A DNA stretch of 64,000 nucleotides from Mesorhizobium sp. M1B.F.Ca.ET.045.04.1.1 (GCF_003952465.1 NZ_CP034448.1:2147001-2211000), one strand, 5' to 3'. Counted from the first letter of the stretch, positions 1-8,042 are shown. The notes: generated by a model from the sequence alone, not told the origin. Made by a program: numbers and translations.

Positions 1-62
1 GCCAGGAAGGCGAGTTCCTCACCCTTGGTGTCGGCCGTGCCGGCCACATAGATGCGCTTCAT
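1..62 (-). CDS. Tm-1-like (UPF0261) protein, N-terminal fragment
   Basis: The reverse strand from an ATG at 62 reads MKRIYVAGTADTKGEELAFL and runs off the left edge. This start, with its GTADTKG motif, is characteristic of the Tm-1-like ATP-binding family (UPF0261), whose biochemical role is poorly defined and which often sits next to a PEP-hydrolase-like partner in rhizobia. It is divergent from the TetR gene at 176, which could regulate it. Only 20 codons are visible, so the assignment rests on the N-terminal motif alone. Confidence 0.65.
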   Translation of the reverse strand, partial: MKRIYVAGTADTKGEELAFL

Positions 63-175
63 CCGCGTTTCCCCGTTGTCTCTCCTGTTCTCCGGCGCGT
101 CCGGCGTTGCCGCCTGCCGCTTCTCGCACGGCGCGATGCCATTGCAATTTTTTGAGACGCGCGTATCGTATTGAT

Positions 176-871
176 ATGGATGTCTCACGTCAACAAGCCA
201 CATCGAACGACGACGCCGAACAAATGCCGGCAGCCGAAAAGGGGCCACGCGCGCGGACGAGGCGGCTGATGCTGGAGACGGCGACGCGGCTGATGCAGGC
301 TGGCGTGACGCCTTCGGTGAGCGAGGTGGCCGAGGCGGCGGAGGTGTCGCGCGCGACCGCCTACCGCTACTTCCCAAGCCAGGCGGCACTGGTGCAGGCG
401 GTCGTCGACGAAGGACTCGGCCCGATCCTGACCTGGAAATCGGCTTCGACCGATCCGGAGCGGCGAGTGGCGGAGCTGTTCGCCACCGCCATGCCGCGCA
501 TCGAGGCTTTCGAGGCGACGTTCAAGGCGGCGCTCAAGCTTTCGCTCGACCAGTGGGCGCAGCGGCAGGCGGGCACGCTGGGCACCGAGCCGGCCTTCAA
601 GCGCGGTCATCGCGTCGATCTTTTGAAGGACGCGATCGCGCCGCTCAAGGGTCAGCTCAAGCCGCGTCAGTTCAAGCGTCTTGCCCAAGCGCTGTCGATG
701 ATGTTCGGCGTCGAGGTGCTGATCGTGCTGAAGGATATATGGGGGCTGGAGAGCCGCGACATGATGTCGGTCGCCGATTGGGCGGCGGGCGCGCTGGTGC
801 GCGCGGCGATAGCGGAATCAGAGGCGAAAGCGGGTGGAGTTTCGACATCGCCCAAGACGGAGATGTCTTAA
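176..871 (+). CDS. TetR/AcrR family transcriptional regulator
   Basis: This 231-residue protein has an N-terminal helix-turn-helix (roughly residues 30-75, with SEVAEAAEVSRATAYRYFPS as the recognition region) and a divergent C-terminal ligand domain, the usual TetR layout. The frame is open from 107, but the ATG at 176 is preferred because the upstream codons have no family resemblance and contain low-complexity Arg/Cys residues. It faces away from the Tm-1-like gene at the left edge, so that gene is its most likely target; the downstream transporter operon starts more than 350 bp later behind its own promoter. The ligand cannot be inferred. Confidence 0.85.
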   Translation: MDVSRQQATSNDDAEQMPAAEKGPRARTRRLMLETATRLMQAGVTPSVSEVAEAAEVSRATAYRYFPSQAALVQAVVDEGLGPILTWKSASTDPERRVAELFATAMPRIEAFEATFKAALKLSLDQWAQRQAGTLGTEPAFKRGHRVDLLKDAIAPLKGQLKPRQFKRLAQALSMMFGVEVLIVLKDIWGLESRDMMSVADWAAGALVRAAIAESEAKAGGVSTSPKTEMS

Positions 872-889
872 ATCTGGTTCGACCAGATT
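871..889. promoter_or_regulatory. Palindromic operator, TGGT-N3-ACCA type (site 1)
   Basis: AATCTGGTTCGACCAGATT is a perfect palindrome with 8-base arms around a TCG centre, starting at the stop codon of the TetR gene. The core CTGGTTCGACCA recurs at 17086-17097 in the divergent control region of the acid-sugar cluster. TGGT-N-ACCA palindromes are the usual target type of FCD/FadR GntR regulators, and one is encoded at 14150-14866. Binding by that protein is inferred. Confidence 0.6.
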
Positions 890-1032
890 GGAGGGCCAGC
901 TACCGATAATAATTGTGGTGCATCGTCGGAAGCAAGGCCTTCATGTATCAAGGAGTAGGAAAAATAAGGGAAAACAGACAGATACTGTCTCGATTGGCTT
1001 GTCGAACCGCTTCGAGGCGTCCAAGAAAGCGC

Positions 1033-1064
1033 TTGACGTCCCTCTTGAATTGGTAATACCAGAT
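1033..1064 (+). promoter_or_regulatory. Promoter with operator over the -10 box, ABC operon
   Basis: A TTGACG (-35, 1033-1038) and a TAATAC (-10, 1054-1059) are separated by 15 bases. The -10 hexamer lies inside the palindrome TTGGTAATACCAGA (about 1050-1063). The same arrangement, TTGACC-N16-TAATAC inside TTTGGTAATACCAGAA, occurs at 17248-17280. A repressor on the palindrome would directly block polymerase. The 15-base spacer is short for a sigma-70-type promoter, so the transcription start is inferred. The untranslated leader to the binding-protein gene would be about 160 nt. Confidence 0.55.
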
Positions 1065-1227
1065 CAGTAGACATAAAGCGGATCGAAAGTGAGGGCTGCG
1101 ATCCATTTTTTCCGGCAGGATGAGGAGGCTCGATGCCGGAAAAGTGCCGTCACGGGAGGAACTACCAGGGCCGACCATGCTGCCGGCTCTCAATGACACG
1201 GTAGAATGCGCACCAGGGAGGAAAACT

Positions 1228-2544
1228 ATGCGCAAGATAGTAACCAGCGTGCTTGCTGGTATCGGCCTGTCGCTTGCCTGCGGGACATCCGTCTATGCGC
1301 AGGACAAGGAACTCACCATCTTCTGGGCGGAATGGGATCCGGCCAACTATTTGCAGGAACTCGGCAACGAGTACGAGAAGGAAACCGGCGTCAAGATCAC
1401 GGTGGAAACCACGCCCTGGTCGGACTTCCAGACCAAGGCCTTCACCGAATTCAATGCCCATGGCGATGCCTACGACATGGTGGTCGGCGACTCGCAATGG
1501 CTCGGCGCCGGCTCGACCGGCGGCCACTATGTCGACCTGACCGACTTCTTCAACAAGCACAAGCTGAACGACGTGATGGCGCCGGCGACGGTGAAATATT
1601 ACGCCGAATATCCCGGCAACAGCGGCAAGTACTGGGCGATCCCGCTCGAAGGCGACGCCGTCGGCTGGTCCTATCGCAAGGACTGGTTCGAGGATCCGAA
1701 GGAAAAGGAAGCCTTCAAGGCCAAATACGGCTACGACCTCGACGTGCCGAAGGATTTCAAGGCGCTGCATGACATCGCCGAGTTCTTCCACCGGCCGGAC
1801 CAGAAGAAATACGGCATCGCCATCTACACCGACAATTCCTACGACGCGATGGCGATGGGCTTCGAGAACGCGCTGTTCTCGTATGGCGGCGAATTGGGCG
1901 ACTATTCGACCTACAAGGTCGATGGCATCATCAATTCGGACAAGGCGGTCGCCGCACTCGATGCCTACCGGGATCTCTACAAGTTCACCCCTCCGGGCTG
2001 GGCCAAGTCGTTCTTCGTCGAGGACAACCAGGCGATCACCGAGAACCTTGCGGCGATGAGCATGAACTATTTCGCGTTCTTCCCCTCGCTGATCAACGAG
2101 GCGTCGAACCCGAACGCCAAGAACACCGGTTTCTTCGCCAATCCTCCGGGACCTAACGGCGATCAGTTCGCAGCGCTGGGCGGCCAGGGCATCTCCATCG
2201 TCTCCTACTCGCAGAAGCAGGACGAGGCGATGAAGTTCCTCGAATGGTTCATCAAGGACGAGACCCAGAAGAAGTGGGCGGCGCTCGGCGGCTACACCTG
2301 CAGCGCGGCCGTGCTGAAGTCGCCTGAATTCCAGAACGCCACGCCTTACAACAAGGCCTTCTACGAGACCATGTTCAAGGTGAAGGACTTCTGGGCGGTG
2401 CCGGAATATGCCGAACTGCTGCAGCAGCTCAACCAGCGCATCTATCCCTATGTGATCGGCGGACCCGGCACGGCCAAGGAGACGCTCGACGCACTGGCTG
2501 GCGACTGGAACGCGACCTTCAAGAAATACGGCCGCGTGAAGTAA
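1228..2544 (+). CDS. ABC transporter substrate-binding protein, family 1
   Basis: A periplasmic solute-binding protein of 438 residues. It begins with a Sec signal peptide (MRKIVTSVLAGIGLSLACG, cleavage likely after VYA at about residue 24), followed by a family 1 (MalE-like) fold starting with KELTIFWAEWDPANYLQELG. The ATG at 1228 is chosen because a GGGAGG ribosome site lies at 1216-1221 and the signal peptide begins there; the frame is open from an ATG at 1120 but that extension has no signal character. It is the first gene of an operon with two permeases, a small membrane protein and two ATPases. The substrate is probably a sugar, polyol or sugar acid, because the same operator motif controls the acid-sugar cluster at 13-21 kb. 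Confidence 0.9.
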   Translation: MRKIVTSVLAGIGLSLACGTSVYAQDKELTIFWAEWDPANYLQELGNEYEKETGVKITVETTPWSDFQTKAFTEFNAHGDAYDMVVGDSQWLGAGSTGGHYVDLTDFFNKHKLNDVMAPATVKYYAEYPGNSGKYWAIPLEGDAVGWSYRKDWFEDPKEKEAFKAKYGYDLDVPKDFKALHDIAEFFHRPDQKKYGIAIYTDNSYDAMAMGFENALFSYGGELGDYSTYKVDGIINSDKAVAALDAYRDLYKFTPPGWAKSFFVEDNQAITENLAAMSMNYFAFFPSLINEASNPNAKNTGFFANPPGPNGDQFAALGGQGISIVSYSQKQDEAMKFLEWFIKDETQKKWAALGGYTCSAAVLKSPEFQNATPYNKAFYETMFKVKDFWAVPEYAELLQQLNQRIYPYVIGGPGTAKETLDALAGDWNATFKKYGRVK

Positions 2545-2558
2545 CCGACATGCCTCAC

Positions 2559-2593
2559 GGAGGAGGCATTCCATGCCTCCTCCGCTCTTTTTT
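2559..2593 (+). terminator. Intrinsic terminator between binding protein and permease
   Basis: A perfect 11-bp stem (GGAGGAGGCAT at 2559-2569 with its complement at 2573-2583), a 3-base loop and a downstream run of T residues (2587-2593) form a classical Rho-independent terminator. It lies inside the operon, only about 20 bp before the first permease start. It should let the binding protein be made in excess of the membrane components, or act as a 3' stabilising stem. Confidence 0.8.
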
Positions 2594-2613
2594 CTGAAAT
2601 CTGGAGCAGGGTT

Positions 2614-3519
2614 TTGGCGACCACGATGATCACCACGCTGGACAGGTCCTCCCGGGCCGCGGCCCGCGGCCTCAGCGACATTTCGATCCGCAATCTCTTC
2701 ATCATCCCGACGATCCTGTTCCTGATCGTCTTCAACATCTTCCCGCTGATCTATTCGCTGGGCTACTCGTTCACCGACTTCCGCGCCTCGACCAATGCGC
2801 CGGCTAATTTCGTTGGGTTGCAGAACTATCGCGACCTGCTCAACGATCCCTATGTGTGGTCGAACTTCGCCATCACCGCGAAATATGTGATCATCTCGGT
2901 TGCCGGCCAGCTGTTCGTCGGCTTCGGCGTGGCGATGCTGCTCAATCGCGACATCCCGATGAAGGGCCTTCTTACGACGCTGCTTCTGTTGCCGATGATG
3001 CTCTCGATGGCCGTTGTCGGCCTGTTCTGGAAGCTGCTCTACGATCCGTCCTTCGGCATCATCAACTACGCGCTCGGGCTCGGCACGTTCGAATGGCTGT
3101 CCGATCCGAAGATGGCGCTCTATGCGGTGGCGCTCACCGACATCTGGATGTGGTCGCCCTTCGTCATGCTTCTGTCGCTGGCCGGTCTCTCGGCGGTGCC
3201 GAAGCATCTCTACGAGGCCGCCGCGATCGATCGGGCCGGCCCATTCTATACCTTCTTCCGCATCACCCTGCCGCTGGTCGCGCCGATCCTGATGATCGCG
3301 ATCATCTTCCGCACCATGGAAGCGTTCAAGACCTTCGACCTCGCCTATATCCTGACCAGCCAGCCGACGGCCGAGCTGATCTCGATCCGGCTCTACAAGA
3401 TGGCCTTCCAGGAATGGCAGACCGGCCGCTCCTGCGCCATGGCCTACATCGTGTTGATCATGGTGCTGGCGATCACCAACATCTACGTGAAATACCTCAA
3501 CAAGGTGAAGGAGCGCTGA
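2614..3519 (+). CDS. Sugar-type ABC transporter permease (MalF/UgpA-like)
   Basis: An inner-membrane permease of about 300 residues with six predicted membrane segments, starting with LFIIPTILFLIVFNIFPLIYSLGYSF. The cytoplasmic EAA loop is visible as EAAAIDRAGPFYTFFRITLP near residue 205. A TTG at 2614 (after GGAGCAGG at 2603) or an ATG at 2626 could start it; the ribosome site slightly favours TTG. It is followed after a single base by the second permease, so the two are translated together. Length and topology match the CUT1 family. Confidence 0.88.
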   Translation: MATTMITTLDRSSRAAARGLSDISIRNLFIIPTILFLIVFNIFPLIYSLGYSFTDFRASTNAPANFVGLQNYRDLLNDPYVWSNFAITAKYVIISVAGQLFVGFGVAMLLNRDIPMKGLLTTLLLLPMMLSMAVVGLFWKLLYDPSFGIINYALGLGTFEWLSDPKMALYAVALTDIWMWSPFVMLLSLAGLSAVPKHLYEAAAIDRAGPFYTFFRITLPLVAPILMIAIIFRTMEAFKTFDLAYILTSQPTAELISIRLYKMAFQEWQTGRSCAMAYIVLIMVLAITNIYVKYLNKVKER

Positions 3520-3520
3520 G

Positions 3521-4480
3521 ATGGCTGCCGTCCGCACGTCTTCCGAAGTCGCCTTCAACCGCATCGCTATCGTCGCCGTGCTGGTGGTGACGATCATCTT
3601 CCTGGCGCCGATCTACTGGATCGCCTCGACCGCCTTCAAGCCGCGCAACCTCGCCACGACGATCCCGCCGACGGTGGTGTTCCAGCCGGAGATATCGCCC
3701 TTCGTGAAACTGTTCGCCAAGCGCTCGCAACTGCGCAGCCCGCCGACGCCGGAAGAGTATGCGGCCGCCCCGTGGTGGGAGCGCGTCGTCTTCAACGGCG
3801 GCGAGAAGATCGTGCGCGACGGCCAGGGCAATGTGCAGTGGTCGGGCTATCCGAGCCGCTTCATGAATTCGCTGATCGTCGCCATCACCTCGACGATCCT
3901 GGCGGTCGGCATGGGCACCTTCACCGCCTACGGCTTCTCGCGCTTCAAGGTGAAGGGAGAGGCGGACCTGCTCTTCTTCATCCTGTCGACGCGCATGCTG
4001 CCGCCGGTGGTGGTCGCGATTCCCATGTTCCTGATGTACCGGGCTGCGGGTCTCAACGATTCCCATCTCGGCCTCATAATCCTCTACACTGCTTTCAATC
4101 TCTCCTTCTCGGTCTGGCTGATGAAGGGCTTCATCGACGAGATCCCGAAGGAATATGAGGAGGCGGCGCTGGTCGACGGCTATACCCGCATGGAAGCCTT
4201 CTTCAAGATCGTGCTGCCCGAGGCCGCGACCGGCATCGCCGCCACAGCTGTGTTCTGCTTCATCACGGCCTGGAACGAATATGCCTTCGCGCTGATCATG
4301 ACCAACCGCCGCGCGCAGACGGCGCCGCCCTTCATCCCCAGCCAGGTCGGTTCCGGCCTGCCCGACTGGACGGTGATCGCGGCGGGCACGTTCCTGTTCC
4401 TGCTGCCGGTCGCGATCTTCACCTTCCTGCTCCGCAACCATCTCTTGCGCGGCATGTCCTTCGGAGCGATCCGCAAATGA
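3521..4480 (+). CDS. Sugar-type ABC transporter permease (MalG/UgpE-like)
   Basis: The second membrane subunit, 319 residues, with the usual MalG features: an N-terminal membrane segment (AVLVVTIIFLAPIYWIASTAF), a periplasmic stretch of about 90 residues that is longer than usual, then five more membrane segments. The EAA loop reads EAALVDGYTRMEAFFKIVLP. Its start lies one base after the stop of the first permease, and its end overlaps the next gene by ATGA. It should pair with the preceding permease and the two downstream ATPases. Confidence 0.88.
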   Translation: MAAVRTSSEVAFNRIAIVAVLVVTIIFLAPIYWIASTAFKPRNLATTIPPTVVFQPEISPFVKLFAKRSQLRSPPTPEEYAAAPWWERVVFNGGEKIVRDGQGNVQWSGYPSRFMNSLIVAITSTILAVGMGTFTAYGFSRFKVKGEADLLFFILSTRMLPPVVVAIPMFLMYRAAGLNDSHLGLIILYTAFNLSFSVWLMKGFIDEIPKEYEEAALVDGYTRMEAFFKIVLPEAATGIAATAVFCFITAWNEYAFALIMTNRRAQTAPPFIPSQVGSGLPDWTVIAAGTFLFLLPVAIFTFLLRNHLLRGMSFGAIRK

Positions 4481-4713
4481 GTTTTCGCGCCATCAACGAA
4501 AAGTACCTGGAGCCTGGATCGCAGATCCTGATGGTGCTGGGCATCATTGCGCTCTGCCAGCCTTGGAACATGCTGCTCCACAGCTATGGCGTGACCATCA
4601 TTCTGATCGGGCTGATCGGCTTCAACATCACCTCCAAGATCCCGCGCGAGGAGGAAGCCGGCACCGGACACGGGGCGGCTGAGCAGGCGCGAAATCAGGG
4701 GGCACAGCATTGA
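4477..4713 (+). CDS. Small two-span membrane protein of the ABC operon
   Basis: A 78-residue protein with two hydrophobic stretches (ILMVLGIIALCQPWNMLL at about 18-35 and YGVTIILIGLIGFNI at about 37-51) and a charged hydrophilic tail rich in Glu, Gly and Gln. It overlaps the upstream permease by four bases (ATGA) and the downstream ATPase by the TTG/TGA overlap at 4710-4713, so it is translationally coupled on both sides and very unlikely to be spurious. I do not recognise the family. The position resembles glpU in rhizobial glycerol transporter operons, which also carry two ATPases, but the sequence does not look like that protein. A role as accessory or assembly subunit is inferred from position only. 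Confidence 0.75.
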   Translation: MSFRAINEKYLEPGSQILMVLGIIALCQPWNMLLHSYGVTIILIGLIGFNITSKIPREEEAGTGHGAAEQARNQGAQH

Positions 4714-5813
4714 CCCAGATCGAGCTTCGCAGCGTCCAGAAATTCTTCGGCGCGGTCCAGGTCATCAAGGACCTGAACCTCAAGATCGACGACAACGAGT
4801 TCATCGTGCTGCTTGGACAGTCGGGCTGCGGCAAGACGACGACGCTGCGCGCCATAGCCGGGCTGGAGACGATCGACCAGGGCGACATCCTGATCGACGG
4901 CAAGCCGGTGCAGCATCTCAAGGCCGCCGACCGCGACATCGCCATGGTGTTCCAGTCGTTCTCGCTCTATCCGCACATGAACGTCTACGAGAACATCGCC
5001 TTCCCGCTGCGCGCGACGCGCAAGAGCAGGAGCGAGATCGATACCGAAGTGCGCTCGGTCGCCAAGACGCTGCAGATCACCGACCTCATCAACAAGAAGC
5101 CTTCGGCGCTGTCGGGCGGCGACATGCAGCGCGTGGCGATCGGCCGCGCGCTGGTGCGGCGTCCCAAGGCAATGCTGATGGACGAGCCGATCGGCGCGCT
5201 CGACGCCAAGCTGCGCGAGGAAATGCGTGCCGAGATCAAGCGGCTGCACATCAAGCAGGGCTCGACCAGCATCTACGTCACCCACGACCAGATCGAGGCG
5301 ATGAGCCTCGCCGACCGCATCGTCATCATGCACGAAGGCGTGCTGCAGCAGGTCGGCACACCGGACGAGGTCTATTCGCACCCGGCCAATCTGTTCGTCG
5401 CGCAGTTCGTCGGCAGCCCGGTGATGAATGTGGCCGAAGCCAAGGTCGCCGAAAACGCCTCGGCCGCGTCGGTCACGGTCGGGGATGCGGCCAGCGGCTT
5501 CGAGTTCCCGCGCGCGCTGCTGTCGAAACTCAACGGCCGTGCCGGCGGCCAGCTTGCGCTTGGCATCCGGCCGGAGGGCGTGCTTGTGCGTCACGAGGCG
5601 GCGGCAGGTTTCCTGCCGGTCGAGGCGCAGATCGTCGAGCCGCTCGGCTCCTTCGACATCGTCGACCTCAAGGTCGGCTCCAAGATGCTGCGCGCCCGCA
5701 CCAAGAGCGGCTTTGTCAGCGGACCGGGCGAGAAGGTCTATGCCCGGATCGATCCCTCGCAGGCGCATTTCTTCGACACCGCGAGCGGCAAGTCGCTCGG
5801 AGTGAGATTGTGA
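4710..5813 (+). CDS. ABC transporter ATPase (MalK/UgpC-like), first of two
   Basis: A 367-residue importer ATPase. Walker A is GQSGCGKTT (36-44), the signature is LSGGD (134-138), Walker B is MLMDEP (155-160), the switch histidine lies in YVTHDQIEAM, and a C-terminal OB-type regulatory domain follows. Translation starts at a TTG that overlaps the stop of the small membrane protein. A second ATPase follows at 5919, so the transporter may run with an ATPase heterodimer. The signature has Asp-Met in place of the usual Gln-Gln, a tolerated variant. Confidence 0.88.
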   Translation: MTQIELRSVQKFFGAVQVIKDLNLKIDDNEFIVLLGQSGCGKTTTLRAIAGLETIDQGDILIDGKPVQHLKAADRDIAMVFQSFSLYPHMNVYENIAFPLRATRKSRSEIDTEVRSVAKTLQITDLINKKPSALSGGDMQRVAIGRALVRRPKAMLMDEPIGALDAKLREEMRAEIKRLHIKQGSTSIYVTHDQIEAMSLADRIVIMHEGVLQQVGTPDEVYSHPANLFVAQFVGSPVMNVAEAKVAENASAASVTVGDAASGFEFPRALLSKLNGRAGGQLALGIRPEGVLVRHEAAAGFLPVEAQIVEPLGSFDIVDLKVGSKMLRARTKSGFVSGPGEKVYARIDPSQAHFFDTASGKSLGVRL

Positions 5814-5826
5814 TGGCCGAAGGACG

Positions 5827-5852
5827 CGAAAGGCCAACGATTTGGCCTTTCG
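5827..5852. promoter_or_regulatory. Perfect hairpin between the two ATPase genes
   Basis: An 11-bp perfect stem with a CGAT tetraloop (5838-5841) occupies the 105-bp gap between the two ATPase genes. No T-run follows on either strand, so it is not an obvious intrinsic terminator. It may be a processing or mRNA-stability element, or a small repeat. Apart from it I see nothing in this gap except the leader of the next gene. Confidence 0.5.
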
Positions 5853-5918
5853 AACAACCGAACGTCCGGAGCCATAGCGGAGGGCAGACGCCCTCGAAAA
5901 GAAATTGAGACGGTAGAC

Positions 5919-7004
5919 ATGGCCCATATCCAGCTCAAGAACATTTCAAAGACGTTCGGCACGCACACCGCGCTGTCGGGGCTCAACCTCGACATCGCCG
6001 ACGGCGAATTCTTCGTGCTGCTCGGCGAAACCGGCGCCGGCAAGACGACGACGCTCAGGATGATCGCGGGCCTCGAGAAGCCGACCGAGGGCCAGGTCTT
6101 CATCGACGGCGTCGACGTCGCCGACTGGGGCGCGGCCGAGCGCGACGTGGCCCTGGTGCTGCAGCAATATTCGCTCTATCCGCGCTACACGGTGCGGCAG
6201 AATCTCGAGTTCCCGCTGAAGCCGAAGATCCGTCGCTTGCCCGATGCCGAGATCAAGGACCGTGTCGCGCGCGCCGCCCGCACGCTGCGCATCGAGCACC
6301 TGCTCGACCGCAAGACCGACCGGTTGTCCGGCGGCGAGATGCAGCGCGTCTCGATCGGCCGGGCGATCGTGCGCAAGCCGCGCGTGTTCCTGATGGACGA
6401 GCCGCTGTCGGCGCTCGACGCCAAGCTGCGCGAGGCGCTGCGGACCGAGTTGAAGAACCTGCAGATGCAGCTTGGCGCAACCTTTTTGTTCGTCACCCAC
6501 GACCAGATCGAGGCGATGTCGATGGGCGACAAGGTCGGCGTGCTCAATCACGGCCGCATCGTCCAGACCGGCACGCCACAGGAGATCTACAACAATCCGC
6601 GCGACACCTATGTGGCGAGCTTCGTCGGCTCGCCGCCGATGAACCTCATCGACGGCAAGCTGGTCGACGACCGCGCGGTGATGGCGCCGATGAGTTTCGA
6701 ATTGCCGGTTAGCGGGGGAGCCAGGACGGGCGGTGCGATCGACGGTCGCCCGCTCGTCTTCGGCATCCGTCCGGAGGACGTCTATCTGGAAAGCGGCGCA
6801 CCGGTCGAGGCACGCGTCCACGACGTCGAGAATCACGGCGTCGAGAAGATCGTGACGCTGAGGGTCGGCGACGCGATGCTGAGAGCCACCGTGCCTGCCA
6901 GGACCGCCGTCGAGATCGAGCAGCCGGTCCGCTTTGCCTGGAACTCAGACAAGGTGGTGATGTTCGACAAGGGCAGCGGGGTGAGCCTGCGGCACGCCGG
7001 GTAG
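5919..7004 (+). CDS. ABC transporter ATPase (MalK/UgpC-like), second of two
   Basis: A 361-residue ATPase with Walker A GETGAGKTT (36-44), signature LSGGE (136-140), Walker B VFLMDEP (156-162), and a C-terminal regulatory OB domain. It is a paralogue of the preceding gene but clearly diverged, for example in the Walker A loop (ETGA in place of the more common PSGC). It is separated from the first ATPase by a hairpin-bearing 105-bp spacer and is the last gene of the operon. Pairs of ATPases with two permeases are known from rhizobial polyol and glycerol transporters, which fits a non-standard sugar or polyol substrate. Confidence 0.87.
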   Translation: MAHIQLKNISKTFGTHTALSGLNLDIADGEFFVLLGETGAGKTTTLRMIAGLEKPTEGQVFIDGVDVADWGAAERDVALVLQQYSLYPRYTVRQNLEFPLKPKIRRLPDAEIKDRVARAARTLRIEHLLDRKTDRLSGGEMQRVSIGRAIVRKPRVFLMDEPLSALDAKLREALRTELKNLQMQLGATFLFVTHDQIEAMSMGDKVGVLNHGRIVQTGTPQEIYNNPRDTYVASFVGSPPMNLIDGKLVDDRAVMAPMSFELPVSGGARTGGAIDGRPLVFGIRPEDVYLESGAPVEARVHDVENHGVEKIVTLRVGDAMLRATVPARTAVEIEQPVRFAWNSDKVVMFDKGSGVSLRHAG

Positions 7005-7080
7005 GGCATGGCCGCAAAAATCGGAACGGTTTTTGACCTATGTTGAACTGGGCATAAGCCGAATTATGCGGAGCGCGGGA

Positions 7081-7170
7081 CTATGTGGGCTGGCGCTTCG
7101 CCGCGCCTCGGATCAGGTTGCGCGACACGTCCCGGCGTTCGGCCAGGCCACGCAGCGCTTCCTCACCTGA
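7081..7170 (-). pseudogene. Remnant of an IS3-type transposase orfA
   Basis: On the reverse strand this stretch reads EEALRGLAERRDVSRNLIRG before a short tail and stop. It resembles the helix-turn-helix region found in rhizobial IS3-family orfA proteins (typically LAERRxVSRNLIRIWV). It has no start, no downstream coiled coil and no orfB, so at most it is a scrap. It lies in the 369-bp gap 7005-7373; the remainder of that gap shows no convincing gene. Confidence 0.3.
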
Positions 7171-7373
7171 TCTATCCGCGCAGGCGCGCACCCAATAAGA
7201 ATCCCGATTCGATGCTCTGACTGACACACCAGCCGGGCTATCACTGCGTTGGTCTCGGGTACGCGGCTCGCGATGTCGCGATGATAAGCCGTGGAATAAT
7301 TTGGCGGCTCCAGGCGTTCACTTTGGCAGACGGTGGGTATACGCGATAACGCCTGCCGCCACGGAGTTAACCC

Positions 7374-7946
7374 GTGCGAACCCTGGCTGCGATCGCTGTT
7401 TTCCTGTTTGCAATCATCATCGGAGTGGCAAGCTACGCCTATTTCGGATTCTACAATGTTGCTGCCAACGAGCAGGACGCGAACGTTGTCCGCTGGTCGC
7501 TTGAGAAAATCCGGACCAATTCTATTGAACGCCACGCCGGCCACAATGTCAGCTTCGCTCGATCGCTTGACGATCCGGAGATGATCCACACTGGTGGCCT
7601 TCACTTCAAGGAGGAAGGCTGCGTCGCCTGTCACGGTGGTCCGGGAATTTCCCGGGCAGAATTCGCTAGGAACATGCAGCCCCAGCCGCCGGACCTTACA
7701 AGAACCACTGCCACCTTAAATGATGCTGAGCTCTATTGGGTCCTGCAAAACGGCATAAAGATGACCGGGATGCCTGCGTTTGGTTCAACGCATAACCAGG
7801 AAGAGCTATGGGCGATGGTGGCCTTTGTTCGCCGTCTTCCGAAGATGTCGCTATCCGAATACGAGAAGATCACCGAAGCCTCTGAAGGTGGGGGGCATCA
7901 TCAGGCTGAAGGTGAAGACCATGGAGCGGCTGCGTCTCAAAAATGA
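7374..7946 (+). CDS. Membrane-anchored c-type cytochrome, mono-haem
   Basis: A 190-residue protein with an N-terminal hydrophobic anchor or signal (residues 4-25) and one haem-binding motif CVACH at 83-87. Met133 in TGMPAFG is the likely sixth haem ligand, and the C terminus is rich in His, Glu and Gly. It should sit in the periplasm and shuttle electrons. The start is a GTG with an ACGGAG ribosome site eight bases upstream. Neighbours are unrelated: an ABC operon before it, a convergent cupin gene after it. No oxidase or dehydrogenase partner is adjacent, so its redox partner is unknown. Confidence 0.85.
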   Translation: MRTLAAIAVFLFAIIIGVASYAYFGFYNVAANEQDANVVRWSLEKIRTNSIERHAGHNVSFARSLDDPEMIHTGGLHFKEEGCVACHGGPGISRAEFARNMQPQPPDLTRTTATLNDAELYWVLQNGIKMTGMPAFGSTHNQEELWAMVAFVRRLPKMSLSEYEKITEASEGGGHHQAEGEDHGAAASQK

Positions 7947-8042
7947 GGCATGCAGGATAGCGGAAGAGACCCCAACGCATCCGATCAAGCTGGCTGACGA
8001 GCCTGCCTTTTCGTCCGCAGAGACCCGCCGGCCGCCGGCCGG

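Noticed and set aside
834..1070. 78-codon ORF after the TetR gene
   Set aside because: It overlaps the 3' end of the TetR gene and the operator-promoter region, with no ribosome site or recognisable sequence.
1162..3597. 811-codon reverse-strand open frame over the first ABC genes
   Set aside because: It is antisense to the binding protein and permease, is rich in Arg, His and Glu without any domain, and is a typical high-GC shadow frame.
7113..7634. 173-codon reverse frame upstream of and over the cytochrome gene
   Set aside because: It overlaps the haem-binding region antisense; only the short transposase-like stretch in another frame is of interest.
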